DNA of 64,000 nt, from NCBI RefSeq assembly GCF_000330705.1, contig NZ_ANAM01000006.1:62001-126000 (forward strand). Reading direction: 5' to 3'. Both the position numbers and the translations under genes were made by a program. The notes beneath the pieces were generated by a model. That model was not told the origin of the DNA, made no database searches, and worked only from the letters and a program-made list of their open reading frames with translations. This document shows positions 9,367 to 19,363 of the stretch, piece after piece. Position 1 is the stretch's first letter, and every line of letters begins with the position of its first letter. Origin of the DNA: Salinicoccus carnicancri Crm. GTDB taxonomy: Bacteria > Bacillota > Bacilli > Staphylococcales > Salinicoccaceae.

Positions 9367-10029
9367 ATGAATAAAGAATTTGCAGTAATCGGCCTGGGGC
9401 GTTTCGGCGGCAGTATTGTCAAAGAACTGAGAGAGCTGGAAACGGATGTCCTGGCCATAGATGTCGATGAGGAACGTGTGAATGAGTTTGCGGATATTGC
9501 CACTGAGACTGTGATCGGCAACACCACTGACGAAGCTGTGCTCAAAAACCTGGGTCTCCGTAATTTTGACAATGTCATCGTCGCAATCGGGGACAATATC
9601 CAGTCGAGTATACTGACGACCCTGCTGCTCAAGGATCTCGGAGTGAAAAAAGTGACCGTGAAGGCACAGAGTGATTATCATGCAAGGGTTCTCGATAAGA
9701 TCGGTGCCGACGTGGTTGTCCATCCCGAGAGGGACATGGGCCGCCGCATCGCACACCGTCTGGTCTCTTCATCTGTACTCGATTACCTCGAGCTTTCCGA
9801 TGAGCATTCCATCGTGGAGATATACGCCACTGAAAAGCTGTCTGGACAGTCTCTGCTCGACCTCGACATCAGAGCTGAATATGGTGTGAGCGTCATTGCC
9901 ATCAAGCGGGGGGCTGACATCATCGTCAGCCCCGATCCGACGGTCAATATCAAGGATACCGACGTACTCATCGTCATCGGCAAGGATAATGATCTGAACA
10001 GGTTTGAAAAACTGCTCAATAGAGAATGA
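9367..10029 (+). CDS. ktrC: Potassium uptake regulatory subunit (RCK domain, KtrA/KtrC type)
   Basis: This cytoplasmic ring-forming gating subunit works with a KtrB/KtrD membrane channel. The 220-residue protein has the nucleotide-binding GLGRFGG (9-15) and Asp32 at the end of the second strand (LAIDVD), then a C-terminal TrkA_C domain from about 135. In Gram-positive relatives KtrC binds c-di-AMP in this C-terminal domain, which is established for the family. The position between cydB and rnjA is that of S. aureus ktrC. No channel gene is in the window. Confidence 0.9.
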   Translation: MNKEFAVIGLGRFGGSIVKELRELETDVLAIDVDEERVNEFADIATETVIGNTTDEAVLKNLGLRNFDNVIVAIGDNIQSSILTTLLLKDLGVKKVTVKAQSDYHARVLDKIGADVVVHPERDMGRRIAHRLVSSSVLDYLELSDEHSIVEIYATEKLSGQSLLDLDIRAEYGVSVIAIKRGADIIVSPDPTVNIKDTDVLIVIGKDNDLNRFEKLLNRE

Positions 10030-10035
10030 TGGACA

Positions 10036-10075
10036 GCAAAAACCTCCCCCGTCTTCGTGACGGGGGAGGTTTTCT
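10036..10075. terminator. Bidirectional terminator between ktrC and rnjA
   Basis: A perfect 13-bp stem, 10041-10053 with 10059-10071, has A-rich and T-rich flanks, so it can end both the plus-strand ktrC transcript and the minus-strand rnjA transcript. Confidence 0.9.
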
Positions 10076-10082
10076 GGTTCAT

Positions 10083-11777
10083 TTACTTTTTGACTGCGCC
10101 TGTTTCCTGGTCGACTCTCATGATCATTGGCAGGATCATCGGTCTTCTGCGCGTCTTCCTGTACAGATGATTGCTCAGTTCTTCGATGATAAGCTGCTTC
10201 ACATGGTACCACTGTGCATTTTCCTTGGTGTTCAGAAGGTTGATCACATCGCCTTTGATTTTCTTTTCGGCACTGCGGATCAGACCGTAGGATTCTCTCA
10301 TATACACAAAACCGCGTGAGATGATGTCCGGTCCGCTGAGCAGTTCGCCGGTCTTGAAATCGATGGAGACGACTACGATTGCGAGTCCTTCCTCGGAAAG
10401 ATCCTTCCTGTCGCGGAGCACGATGTTTCCGATGTCGCCGATGCCGATCCCGTCCACGAATACCGTACCGGCCTGGATGCGGCCGAAATGTCTTGCACTG
10501 TCTTTCTTCAGTGCAAGCACGTCGCCGATTTCCATCAGGAAGATGTTCTCTGGATCCATGCCGGTGTTGACGGCAAGCTCCTTATGAAGATGGAGCATGC
10601 GGTATTCACCGTGGATAGGCATGAAATACTTCGGCTTGATCAGTCTCAGCATGAGTTTCTGCTCTTCCTGGGAACCATGCCCCGAAGTATGGATATTTGA
10701 CAGTCTGCCGTGAATGACATCAGCGCCGGCTTTATACAGAGCGTTGATTGTACGGTTTACGCTCAGCGTGTTCCCCGGGATGGGGGAGGAGCTGAAGACG
10801 ACGGTGTCATCTGGGATGATGCTGATCTGCCGGTGGGTACCGTTTGCGATCCTTGACAGGGCCGCCATCGGTTCGCCCTGGGAGCCGGTACAGAGTATCA
10901 TGACCTTATGCTTTTCAATCTTATTGATCATTTTCGGTTCAATGAACGTTTCCGGCGGTGCCTTGATGTAGCCGAGCTCTGTGCCGATGCGGATATTGTT
11001 TTCCATGCTGCGGCCGAAGATGCAGATCTTACGGTCGAACTTTACTGCAGCATCAATCGCCTGCTGCACACGGTAGATGTTTGAAGCAAACGTTGCAAAG
11101 ATGATCCTGCCTGCACACTTCCTGAAAATGTCTTCCACATTCTGCCCGACAGCTTTTTCACTGATCGTGAAGTTTGGTACTGTGGCGTTTGTGGAGTCGG
11201 AGAGCAGGCACAGGACACCCTCTTCACCGAGGCGGGCCATCTTAGCGATGTTGGCGGGTGCACCGACCGGTGTGAAGTCGAACTTGAAGTCGCCCGTATG
11301 GACGATATTGCCTTCCGGTGTCTTTACCACGACACCGTATGCTTCCGGTATGGAGTGGGTCGTGAGGTAGAATTCAACAGACATATGTTTGAATTTGAGC
11401 ACCGTATCTTCCTCTATTGGGTTGAGTTGTGCAGTTCTCAGGAGGTGGTGCTCCTCCAGTTTATTGCGGATGAGTCCCAGTGCGAGCGGCCCGGAATATA
11501 TCGGTACGTTGATTTCCTTGAGAAGGAATGGTATGCCGCCGATATGATCCTCGTGGCCGTGGGTGATGATCAGTGCGCTGATTCGCTCCTGGTTCTCTTT
11601 CAGATAGGTGTAGTCCGGAATGACGTAGTCGATACCGAGCTGTTCATCATCCGGGAACTTGATTCCGGCGTCGATGACGATAATTTCATCCTTATATTCA
11701 ATGCAGTAGGTGTTCTTGCCGATTTCCCCGAGTCCCCCGAGGGCGAATACACCCACTTCACCTTTTTCAAGATTCAT
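10083..11777 (-). CDS. rnjA: Ribonuclease J1
   Basis: RNase J1 is a metallo-beta-lactamase/beta-CASP nuclease with 5'-3' exonuclease and endonuclease activity, central to mRNA decay and rRNA maturation. The 564-residue protein has the zinc motif HGHEDH (73-78), later HTGDFKFD, and the beta-CASP segment with SGHGSQEEQ. It is close to S. aureus RNase J1 throughout. Its ATG overlaps the rpoY stop by one base, so the two are translated together, as in Staphylococcus and Bacillus. Confidence 0.96.
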   Translation of the reverse strand: MNLEKGEVGVFALGGLGEIGKNTYCIEYKDEIIVIDAGIKFPDDEQLGIDYVIPDYTYLKENQERISALIITHGHEDHIGGIPFLLKEINVPIYSGPLALGLIRNKLEEHHLLRTAQLNPIEEDTVLKFKHMSVEFYLTTHSIPEAYGVVVKTPEGNIVHTGDFKFDFTPVGAPANIAKMARLGEEGVLCLLSDSTNATVPNFTISEKAVGQNVEDIFRKCAGRIIFATFASNIYRVQQAIDAAVKFDRKICIFGRSMENNIRIGTELGYIKAPPETFIEPKMINKIEKHKVMILCTGSQGEPMAALSRIANGTHRQISIIPDDTVVFSSSPIPGNTLSVNRTINALYKAGADVIHGRLSNIHTSGHGSQEEQKLMLRLIKPKYFMPIHGEYRMLHLHKELAVNTGMDPENIFLMEIGDVLALKKDSARHFGRIQAGTVFVDGIGIGDIGNIVLRDRKDLSEEGLAIVVVSIDFKTGELLSGPDIISRGFVYMRESYGLIRSAEKKIKGDVINLLNTKENAQWYHVKQLIIEELSNHLYRKTRRRPMILPMIMRVDQETGAVKK

Positions 11778-11992
11778 CAGACATTCTCCACATTGAAGTC
11801 AGCGTTGTTCTCACGTTCGTATGCCAGGTGATCGGGACTCAGTTCCTGTACGAATTCAATGTTGTAGCCGCTGTCCTTCAGCGACTGTCTGACCTCTGTT
11901 TCGGACGCCGCTTCAAAGTAGCGGGTCATTGTATCCTCGCGGATGATTCTGTTATCCAGTGACTCCTGGAAAAATACTTTAAAAACTCCCAT
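11777..11992 (-). CDS. rpoY: RNA polymerase epsilon subunit
   Basis: The 71-residue RpoY (formerly DUF1447) is a small accessory subunit of Firmicutes RNA polymerase that binds near the beta' jaw. The sequence begins [11 protein letters not shown] and has the family pattern [18 protein letters not shown]; the position immediately before rnjA is diagnostic. AAAGGAG precedes the ATG on the minus strand. One transcript with rnjA is likely. Confidence 0.93.
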   Translation of the reverse strand: MGVFKVFFQESLDNRIIREDTMTRYFEAASETEVRQSLKDSGYNIEFVQELSPDHLAYERENNADFNVENV

Positions 11993-12056
11993 TTGTTATT
12001 GACTCCTTTATAATATCTGTATAGTTTTCTTAAAATGAAGGGGTAATCCCCGCAAT

Positions 12057-12086
12057 AAAAAAATGTGTGCTGCTCTGGACAGCACA
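12057..12086 (-). terminator. Terminator of the small basic peptide gene
   Basis: On the minus strand TGTGCTG pairs with CAGCACA around a 7-base loop (12066-12086), followed by a run of seven T after CA. It lies 12 bases past the stop of the 32-residue open frame at 12099-12197. Confidence 0.75.
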
Positions 12087-12098
12087 AGGGCAGAGGAC

Positions 12099-12197
12099 CT
12101 ATTCGTCCTTCTTCATATATTCGTTGTTCAACAACCCTTTTCTACCGAGAATGCGTTTAAGTTTCTGCTTCAGCTTTTTTCGTAAACGTCTAAGCAT
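12099..12197 (-). CDS. Very basic 32-residue peptide, unrecognised
   Basis: A complete short open frame begins ATG at 12197 and ends TAG at 12099. The peptide starts MLRRLRKKLKQKLKRILGRK and ends LLNNEYMKKDE: 13 of the first 20 residues are Arg or Lys, in an amphipathic-helix pattern, followed by an acidic end. A purine-rich stretch GAGGGATG lies upstream at slightly long spacing. It lies between rpoY and def with its own terminator, which supports a real transcript. An RNA- or membrane-binding role is guesswork; a leader peptide or chance frame is possible. Confidence 0.5.
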   Translation of the reverse strand: MLRRLRKKLKQKLKRILGRKGLLNNEYMKKDE

Positions 12198-12292
12198 ACA
12201 GACCACATCCCTCATTCAGCTTAAGTTTATTTTACATTATAGACGTATGACATGCAAAGACTTTATAATAGAAGAAAGTGGAGGGATGGAAT

Positions 12293-12556
12293 ATGAAAGA
12301 AAAGCGTATCCTCGAGACAATCCTGCTGGAGCGGGAAAGGCAGGACCGCAGCATGGTGAGGCTCGAATTCAATGTGCACCCCGATGTCGTCGTCATGAAC
12401 TTCATCTATGAAGATCCGGCGGATGATGGGGATGTACATAAGCAGCGTCATAACCATGATCCGGAACTGCTTGATGAAGAGACGTTTGAAGCACTCAAGA
12501 AAGAATTGTATGAACGGAGTATACCATTCAAACAAAGACGCGACGAGTTCATGTGA
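12293..12556 (+). CDS. Small conserved-type hypothetical protein
   Basis: This 87-residue, highly charged soluble protein has a central stretch RLEFNVHPDVVVMNFIYEDP that looks like two beta strands, and a helical, charged C-terminus. I do not recognise the family. The ATG at 12293 has GTGGAGGG seven bases upstream; an in-frame GTG at 12278 overlaps that site. TATAAT at 12264-12269 is a plausible -10. It is a single gene convergent with def, with a shared terminator. Confidence 0.6.
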   Translation: MKEKRILETILLERERQDRSMVRLEFNVHPDVVVMNFIYEDPADDGDVHKQRHNHDPELLDEETFEALKKELYERSIPFKQRRDEFM

Positions 12557-12574
12557 ACCCGCCGCGTCTTTTTC
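12534..12574. terminator. Shared terminator of the small gene and def
   Basis: AAAGACGCG (12534-12542) pairs perfectly with CGCGTCTTT (12563-12571) followed by further T. It overlaps the end of the plus-strand gene and lies just downstream of def on the minus strand. Confidence 0.75.
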
Positions 12575-12584
12575 ATCTGGTGCT

Positions 12585-13139
12585 TCAGAATTCAACCGGC
12601 CGTGCGCCGATTTTGGGCTCCATCGGCATATCTTCATCGATCCTGTCATAGAACATGATGCCGTCCAGGTGGTCGAGTTCATGCTGGAGCACGACTGCGA
12701 GGTGCCCTTTCGCCTTGATTTCAACCGGCTTGCCCTCTGTGTCGAGCGCCTTGATCCTTATGCGCTGGTAGCGGTGCACCAGACCGGGGATATCTTCATC
12801 GACACTCAGGCAGCCTTCGCCGCCCGGGAGATAGGTTTCTGTCACGGAATGGCTTTTTACTTTCGGATTGATGAGCATATAGTCGTGTTCAGCCACGCCG
12901 TCCTCATTTTCCATATAGACGGCAAGCATCCTTTTGTCCAGGCCGATCTGGGGTGCGGCCAGGCCGACTCCGGGCCTGAGTCCGTATTTTTCGGCAGTCT
13001 CCTCATTTTGGGAGTTTACGAGGTAATCCCTCATTTCTTTGAGCTGGTTTACAGTCTCATCATCTATTTCTTCTATTTCCCCGACTTTCTTCCTGAGAAT
13101 CGGATCCGGGTCGCGGACGATATCTTTTGCTGTGAGCAT
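12585..13139 (-). CDS. def: Peptide deformylase
   Basis: Def removes the formyl group from the N-terminal methionine of new proteins. The 184-residue protein carries the three motifs GVGLAAPQ (57-64), EGCLSV with metal ligand Cys110, and QHELDH with His153 and His157 binding iron or zinc and Glu154 as catalyst. The insertions and Ala-Lys-Asp-Ile start match the type 2 deformylase of S. aureus. CAGGAGGG precedes the ATG on the minus strand. Confidence 0.96.
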   Translation of the reverse strand: MLTAKDIVRDPDPILRKKVGEIEEIDDETVNQLKEMRDYLVNSQNEETAEKYGLRPGVGLAAPQIGLDKRMLAVYMENEDGVAEHDYMLINPKVKSHSVTETYLPGGEGCLSVDEDIPGLVHRYQRIRIKALDTEGKPVEIKAKGHLAVVLQHELDHLDGIMFYDRIDEDMPMEPKIGARPVEF

Positions 13140-13252
13140 TCTTAACCCTCCTGTTTCATAAATACCCTCATTTATTATACTATAATATACGAGGGATTGT
13201 TATATTCACAAATTATTAATATTCAATCCAATTAATCTTTGGAGGTTGAAGT

Positions 13253-13879
13253 ATGCGAAAAATGATAGCGGGTCTGGGGCTGACGGTTCTGTTCATCGCC
13301 GGTTGCTCTTCTGACGAAGACGAACTTCTGGATTTCTATAATGCGTTTCAAGAGACGGTTGAGGTGGAAAAGGAGATTGAGACGGTTTCCGAGGAGTTCA
13401 ATTCCCTGGAGAGTGAGAAAGGGGAACTTCAGGAATCACTTCAGGATGCATCGAGGGAGGAACTGCCTGAAATCAGCTCAGAGCTCGTGGAAAACACCGA
13501 AGCCCGCATCGATCAGCTGGATGCCGAAGCCGGCGTAATGGGGGACAGCAGAAGTCGTATGGAAACGTCCACTCAATATATAGAGGAGATTTCCAATGAA
13601 ACCAACAGGGACAAAGCGGAATCGCTTGTGGAAGCGATGGAGGCAAGATATCAGGCCCATGGCGATATGATTGAGAGCTACAAGTCTGTCCTGGAAAATG
13701 AGAAGGAGATTTTTGAATACCTCGGAGAGGAGGACGTTTCACAGGATGAAGTGGATGAACGCCTGAACGGATTGAACGAGCAATACCAGGAAGTTGAAGA
13801 TACAGGGGCCGCATTCAGTGAAGAGACGGAGAAAGTGAACGAGCTGAAAAAAGAGATTCAGGATGTGATTGAAGGGTAA
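13253..13879 (+). CDS. ykyA: YkyA-family lipoprotein
   Basis: This 208-residue protein has a lipoprotein signal with the lipobox IAGC (Cys at residue 18), so it is anchored outside the membrane. The remainder is acidic and heptad-like, predicted as long coiled coils. It matches the YkyA family (putative cell-wall-binding lipoprotein), which also precedes pdhA in Bacillus subtilis. GGAGG precedes the ATG. The role is unknown. A separate promoter region lies between it and pdhA. Confidence 0.8.
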   Translation: MRKMIAGLGLTVLFIAGCSSDEDELLDFYNAFQETVEVEKEIETVSEEFNSLESEKGELQESLQDASREELPEISSELVENTEARIDQLDAEAGVMGDSRSRMETSTQYIEEISNETNRDKAESLVEAMEARYQAHGDMIESYKSVLENEKEIFEYLGEEDVSQDEVDERLNGLNEQYQEVEDTGAAFSEETEKVNELKKEIQDVIEG

Positions 13880-13902
13880 TGAATGAAAGCGCTGTATTAT
13901 AC

Positions 13903-13940
13903 AACAGATTTCTCTGTTATATCACAGTTTATCCTGTTAA
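13903..13940 (+). promoter_or_regulatory. Two phased dyads upstream of pdhA (candidate operator)
   Basis: Two copies of ACAG-N6-CTGT lie at 13904-13917 and 13924-13937, so half-sites alternate every 10 bp on one face of the helix. Further CTGT or ACAG elements occur at 13892, 13959 and 13990. The array lies about 75-115 bp before the expected transcription start of pdhA. The protein that binds is unknown. Confidence 0.4.
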
Positions 13941-13977
13941 ATCAACGTTTTAAAGGGCCTGTTATAGTAGCGGTCAT

Positions 13978-14006
13978 TTTACTAATGTAACAGCATATGA
14001 TAGAAT
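13978..14006 (+). promoter_or_regulatory. Likely pdhABCD promoter
   Basis: TTTACT (13978-13983) and the extended -10 TGATAGAAT (13998-14006; hexamer TAGAAT at 14001-14006) are separated by 17 bp, 42 bases before the pdhA ATG. Confidence 0.6.
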
Positions 14007-14021
14007 ATGGTTAATCAATGA

Positions 14022-15155
<1,134 letters not shown>

Positions 15156-15158
15156 TCA

Positions 15159-16136
15159 ATGGCACAGATGACAATGATTCAGGCAATCACTGATGCGATG
15201 GCCACTGAATTGAAAAATGACGAGAACGTCCTCGTCTTCGGTGAAGACGTCGGTGTGAACGGTGGTGTGTTCCGTGCTACTGAAGGCCTTCAAAAAGAAT
15301 TCGGGGAAGATCGCGTATTCGATACACCGCTTGCAGAAAGCGGACTGACTTCCCTGGGGCTCGGGGTTACGCTGGAGGGCTACCGTCCGGTTGTCGAAAT
15401 CCAGTTCTTCGGCTTCCTTTTCGAGGCAATGGACGGCGTAGCCGGTCAGATTGCCCGTCACAGAGCACGTTCCGGGGCGTCCAAGGAAACGCCTGTAGTA
15501 ATCCGTGCGCCATTCGGCGGCGGGGTTCACACACCTGAACTCCATGCTGACTCACTGGAAGGCCTCATGGCCCAGACGCCGGGCCTCAAAGTAGTCATCC
15601 CTTCCAATCCGGCGGATGCAAAAGGGCTGCTGATCGAAGCGATCCGCTCCAATGATCCGGTTGTATTCCTTGAGCACATGAAGCTCTACCGTTCGTTCCG
15701 TGAAGATGTACCGGATGAAGAGTACACAGTGGAAATCGGCAAGGCGAATGTCAAACAGGAAGGCGACGACATCACACTGATCGCGTACGGTGCAATGGTA
15801 CAGGAAGCGATGAAAGCAGCTGAAGCCCTTGCAGAAGAGGACATCTCGGCTGAAGTCATCGACCTGAGGACCGTATCGCCGGTTGATTATGAAACGCTGG
15901 TCAAATCCGTTGAAAAGACGAACCGTGCGGTTGTCATCCAGGAAGCACAGCGCCAGGCGGGAGTTGCTGCGAACGTGGCATCAGAACTCTCAGAACGCGC
16001 CATACTGAGTCTGGAAGCACCGATCATGCGTGTCACAGCACCTGATACTGTCTATCCGTTCACACAGGCGGAAAGCATCTGGCTTCCGAACAAGGACGAT
16101 ATCATAGAGCGTGCTAAACAGGTAATGGATTTTTAA
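15159..16136 (+). CDS. pdhB: Pyruvate dehydrogenase E1 component, beta subunit
   Basis: This 325-residue partner of PdhA has the E1-beta start [15 protein letters not shown], the [15 protein letters not shown] motif and the C-terminal transketolase domain with [10 protein letters not shown] and [10 protein letters not shown]. Length and sequence are typical. AAGGAG at the end of pdhA acts as ribosome binding site. It lies in the pdh operon, 24 bases before pdhC. Confidence 0.96.
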   Translation: MAQMTMIQAITDAMATELKNDENVLVFGEDVGVNGGVFRATEGLQKEFGEDRVFDTPLAESGLTSLGLGVTLEGYRPVVEIQFFGFLFEAMDGVAGQIARHRARSGASKETPVVIRAPFGGGVHTPELHADSLEGLMAQTPGLKVVIPSNPADAKGLLIEAIRSNDPVVFLEHMKLYRSFREDVPDEEYTVEIGKANVKQEGDDITLIAYGAMVQEAMKAAEALAEEDISAEVIDLRTVSPVDYETLVKSVEKTNRAVVIQEAQRQAGVAANVASELSERAILSLEAPIMRVTAPDTVYPFTQAESIWLPNKDDIIERAKQVMDF

Positions 16137-16160
16137 TCACTACTAAAGGAGGAAGTTACT

Positions 16161-17465
16161 GTGGCATTTGAATTTAAACTGCCTGATATCGGTGAAGGTA
16201 TCCACGAAGGTGAGATCGTAAAATGGTTCATCTCAGAAGGCGAAGAAATCAAAGAAGACGATGTGCTTGCAGAAGTACAGAACGACAAAGCTGTTGTTGA
16301 AATCCCGTCCCCGGTTGATGGTACAGTCAAGAAGCTTCATGTTGAAGAGGGTACTGTCACTACTGTCGGTGAAACGATTGTAACGATTGACGACGGTTCT
16401 GAAGGCAGCGGTGATGAAGGATCATCCGACGACAAGTCAGAAGAGAAACAGGAAGACTCTCAAAAAGAGGGGGCCGGTTCTGAAGAAGAGAAGAAAGAGG
16501 ATACTTCAGAAGATAAGGAATCTGCCAAAAAAGAAACTTCCGGAGAGCGCGTCATAGCGATGCCTTCCGTACGCAAGTTTGCCCGCGACAATGACGTTGA
16601 CATCAGCGAAGTGTCCGGCAGCGGCAAGAACGGCCGTGTGCTGAAAGAGGATGTTGAAGCGTTCAAGAATGGTGAACAGCCTTCTGGAACTGCAGAAGCA
16701 GAAGAAGCGGCACAGGAAGCACCAGCTTCCAAAGAGGCAAAACAGGCAGTGCCTGAAGGCCAGTATCCGGAAACACGCGAGAAGATGAGTGGCATGAGAA
16801 AAGCGATTGCCAAGGCAATGGTCAACTCCAAGCAGACGTCACCTCACGTAACACATCTGGATGAAGTGGAAGTGGAAGCGCTCTGGAACCACAGGAAGAG
16901 ATTCAAGGATGTGGCAGCTGAACAGGGTGTCAAACTGACCTTCCTTCCGTATGTGGTGAAAGCGCTCGTATCCATGCTCAAGAAGTTCCCTGAGATGAAT
17001 ACTTCAATCGATAATGAAACATTTGAAGTAATCCAGAAACATTATTATAATGTTGGTATTGCTGCCGATACAGAAAAAGGTCTCGTTGTACCTGTAGTCA
17101 AAGATGCGGACAAGAAATCAATGTTCGAGATTTCTGATGAAATCAATCAGCTTGCCGGCAAAGCACGGGACGGCAAATTGAGCGGCGAGGAAATGAAAGG
17201 CGGATCCATGACGATTTCCAACCTTGGATCAGCAGGTGGACAATGGTTCACACCGGTTATCAACCAACCTGAAGTTGCAATTCTCGGCATAGGCCGTATT
17301 GAACAGAAACCAATGGTTGTAGATGGTGAAATCGTTGCTAAACCAGTTCTTGCACTTTCTATGAGCTACGACCACAGACAGATTGACGGTATGACAGCAC
17401 AGAATGCATTGAACCATGTTAAGCGTCTGCTTAACAATCCGGAATTATTACTGATGGAGGGATAA
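16161..17465 (+). CDS. pdhC: Pyruvate dehydrogenase E2, dihydrolipoamide acetyltransferase
   Basis: E2 is the structural core that moves acetyl groups to CoA. The 434-residue protein has one lipoyl domain with the modified Lys43 in QNDKAVVEI, then an acidic Glu/Ser-rich linker (about 78-127), an E3-binding domain (about 131-170, [10 protein letters not shown]) and a second Ala/Glu linker. The C-terminal catalytic domain ends with the active-site DHRQIDG. Start is GTG with AAAGGAGGA eight bases upstream. Only one lipoyl domain, as in other Firmicutes. Confidence 0.96.
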   Translation: MAFEFKLPDIGEGIHEGEIVKWFISEGEEIKEDDVLAEVQNDKAVVEIPSPVDGTVKKLHVEEGTVTTVGETIVTIDDGSEGSGDEGSSDDKSEEKQEDSQKEGAGSEEEKKEDTSEDKESAKKETSGERVIAMPSVRKFARDNDVDISEVSGSGKNGRVLKEDVEAFKNGEQPSGTAEAEEAAQEAPASKEAKQAVPEGQYPETREKMSGMRKAIAKAMVNSKQTSPHVTHLDEVEVEALWNHRKRFKDVAAEQGVKLTFLPYVVKALVSMLKKFPEMNTSIDNETFEVIQKHYYNVGIAADTEKGLVVPVVKDADKKSMFEISDEINQLAGKARDGKLSGEEMKGGSMTISNLGSAGGQWFTPVINQPEVAILGIGRIEQKPMVVDGEIVAKPVLALSMSYDHRQIDGMTAQNALNHVKRLLNNPELLLMEG

Positions 17466-17471
17466 GAGCAT

Positions 17472-18878
17472 ATGGTAGTTGGAGATTTTCCTATTGAAAC
17501 TGATACTGTAGTAGTTGGCGCCGGTCCGGGCGGATATGTTGCAGCAATCCGTGCAGCACAGCTTGGCCAGAAAGTGACGATTGTCGAGAAAGGCGATCTT
17601 GGCGGTGTATGTCTGAACGTCGGATGTATTCCTTCCAAAGCAATGATCGCTTCCTCGCACCGCTTCCATCAGGCTCAGCACTCTGAGGACATGGGTGTTG
17701 TGACTGATGGCGTCAAACTGGACTTCTCAAAAGTGCAGTCGTTCAAAGACAGCGTAGTGAAGAAACTCGTTGGCGGGGTTGAAGGGCTGCTCAAAGGCAA
17801 CAAAGTGGAAATCGTAAAAGGCGAAGCGTACTTCGTCGACTCTAACAAGATGAAAGTCATGGATGAAAAACAGTCCCAGACTTATGAATTCAAAAATGCA
17901 ATTATCGCTACAGGTTCACGTCCGATTGAAATCCCAGGATTCAAATTCGGCAAGCGTGTGCTGGATTCCACAGGAGCGCTTGCTCTTGAGGAAAAACCTG
18001 AAAAGCTTGTCGTAATCGGCGGCGGCTACATCGGCTCAGAGCTTGGTACAGCCTATGCAAACTTCGGTACTGAAGTGACTATTCTCGAAGGTGCCAAAGA
18101 CATCCTCGGCGGTTTCGAAAAACAGATGACCCAGGTTGTCAAAAAGAACCTCAAGAAAAAAGGCGTTACAGTCGAAACCGAAGCGATGGCACAATCTGCT
18201 GAGGAAACAGACAATGGCGTCAAAGTCACTTATGAAGTCAAAGGTGAAACGAAAGAACTCGAAGCTGACTATGTACTCGTCACTGTCGGACGCCGTCCTA
18301 ACACGGACGAACTCGGTCTTGAAGAGCTTGGCATCAAGATGACTGACAAAGGTCTCGTGGAAGTGGACAAACAATCCAGGACTTCCATCGACAATATCTT
18401 TGCTATTGGTGATATCGTTCCAGGCCTCCCACTTGCACATAAGGCGAGCTATGAAGCCAAAGTTGCAGCAGAAGCGATTTCCGGTGAAAAATCCGAAGTG
18501 GACTACCTCGGGATTCCGGCTGTATGCTTCACTGAACCGGAACTTGCCACTGTCGGCCACAATGAAGCCAGTGCCAAAGAGGCAGGATTCGAAGTCAAAA
18601 CAGGCAAATTCCCGTTCGCAGCCAACGGCCGCGCACTGGGCCTCAATGAAACAGACGGCTTCGTAAAACTTGTTTCCCGCAAAGAAGATGGACTTCTCAT
18701 CGGTGCCCAGGTGGCAGGCACAGGAGCTTCAGATGTCATCGCCGAACTCGGCCTTGCTGTTGAGACGGGCATGACTGCGGAAGACATTTCCCTGACAATC
18801 CATGCGCATCCGACGCTCGGTGAAATTCCAATGGAGGCTGCAGATGTCCTCCTTGGCAAGCCGGTACACACTATGTAA
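17472..18878 (+). CDS. pdhD: Dihydrolipoyl dehydrogenase (E3)
   Basis: E3 reoxidises the lipoyl groups of PDH using FAD and NAD+. The 468-residue flavoprotein has the FAD-binding [10 protein letters not shown] (16-25), redox-active Cys47 and Cys52 in [13 protein letters not shown], the NAD-binding [10 protein letters not shown], a second FAD segment FAIGDIVPG, and the catalytic HAHPTLGE near the C-terminus. The pdhC stop lies 6 bases upstream with GGAGGG as ribosome binding site. Last gene of the operon, followed by a strong terminator. Confidence 0.97.
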   Translation: MVVGDFPIETDTVVVGAGPGGYVAAIRAAQLGQKVTIVEKGDLGGVCLNVGCIPSKAMIASSHRFHQAQHSEDMGVVTDGVKLDFSKVQSFKDSVVKKLVGGVEGLLKGNKVEIVKGEAYFVDSNKMKVMDEKQSQTYEFKNAIIATGSRPIEIPGFKFGKRVLDSTGALALEEKPEKLVVIGGGYIGSELGTAYANFGTEVTILEGAKDILGGFEKQMTQVVKKNLKKKGVTVETEAMAQSAEETDNGVKVTYEVKGETKELEADYVLVTVGRRPNTDELGLEELGIKMTDKGLVEVDKQSRTSIDNIFAIGDIVPGLPLAHKASYEAKVAAEAISGEKSEVDYLGIPAVCFTEPELATVGHNEASAKEAGFEVKTGKFPFAANGRALGLNETDGFVKLVSRKEDGLLIGAQVAGTGASDVIAELGLAVETGMTAEDISLTIHAHPTLGEIPMEAADVLLGKPVHTM

Positions 18879-18895
18879 TCGTAAAATCATGAATC

Positions 18896-18925
18896 AGGCG
18901 TCCTTTCATAAGGGCGCCTTTTTTC
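18896..18925 (+). terminator. Terminator of pdhABCD
   Basis: A 10-bp stem AGGCGTCCTT / AAGGGCGCCT around TCAT is followed by six T. Confidence 0.9.
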
Positions 18926-18944
18926 ATACTGGAGTGATGAATAG

Positions 18945-19220
18945 ATGGCAGAAGAATACAGTTATCCGATCGATGCCGACTGGACGACCGAAGAAGTGAT
19001 TGATGTCGTTGAGTTCTTTGAAGCAGTGGAAGCTGCTTTCGATAAAGGGGTAGACTCCCGTGTTCTTAAAGAGAGGTATGACAGATTTAAAAACGTGGTG
19101 CCCTCCAAGGCGGAAGAGAAGACGATATTCCGCGACTTTAAACAAAGCAGCGGCATGGAGGCATACCGGGCTGTGAAGCAGCTGAAGGATTTGGAGGAGG
19201 ATGTGACGATAAAAGTCTGA
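18945..19220 (+). CDS. UPF0223 family protein
   Basis: This 91-residue acidic, helical protein matches UPF0223 (B. subtilis YktA) in SYPIDADWTTEEVIDVVEFF and the KNVVPSKAEEKTIFRDF segment. It directly follows pdhD in staphylococci. The function is not known. GGAGTGATGA lies upstream of the ATG. It has its own downstream terminator and must be read by readthrough of the pdh terminator or from a weak promoter not identified here. Confidence 0.85.
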   Translation: MAEEYSYPIDADWTTEEVIDVVEFFEAVEAAFDKGVDSRVLKERYDRFKNVVPSKAEEKTIFRDFKQSSGMEAYRAVKQLKDLEEDVTIKV

Positions 19221-19225
19221 TCCGG

Positions 19226-19252
19226 CAGGCTGTGAAAAACACAGCCTGTTAT
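19226..19252 (+). terminator. Terminator of the UPF0223 gene
   Basis: CAGGCTGTG (19226-19234) pairs perfectly with CACAGCCTG (19240-19248), followed by TTATT. Confidence 0.8.
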
Positions 19253-19300
19253 TACATATCATACTCTTCATGGAATTTTACCAGATCGTATTAAGTATGT

Positions 19301-19330
19301 TTGATTAAAATATGACCTGTAGGGTATTAT
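19301..19330 (+). promoter_or_regulatory. Likely promoter of the DUF4064 gene
   Basis: TTGATT (19301-19306) and TATTAT (19325-19330) are 18 bp apart, 33 bases before the start codon. Confidence 0.45.
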
Positions 19331-19363
19331 TCACTATGAAGGCATAAATATTTGGAGGATAAT

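Noticed and set aside
13884-13897. cre-like TGAAAGCGCTGTAT after ykyA
   Set aside because: The right half departs from the consensus at two key positions, and it lies more than 100 bp before the pdhA promoter; too weak to list as a CcpA site.
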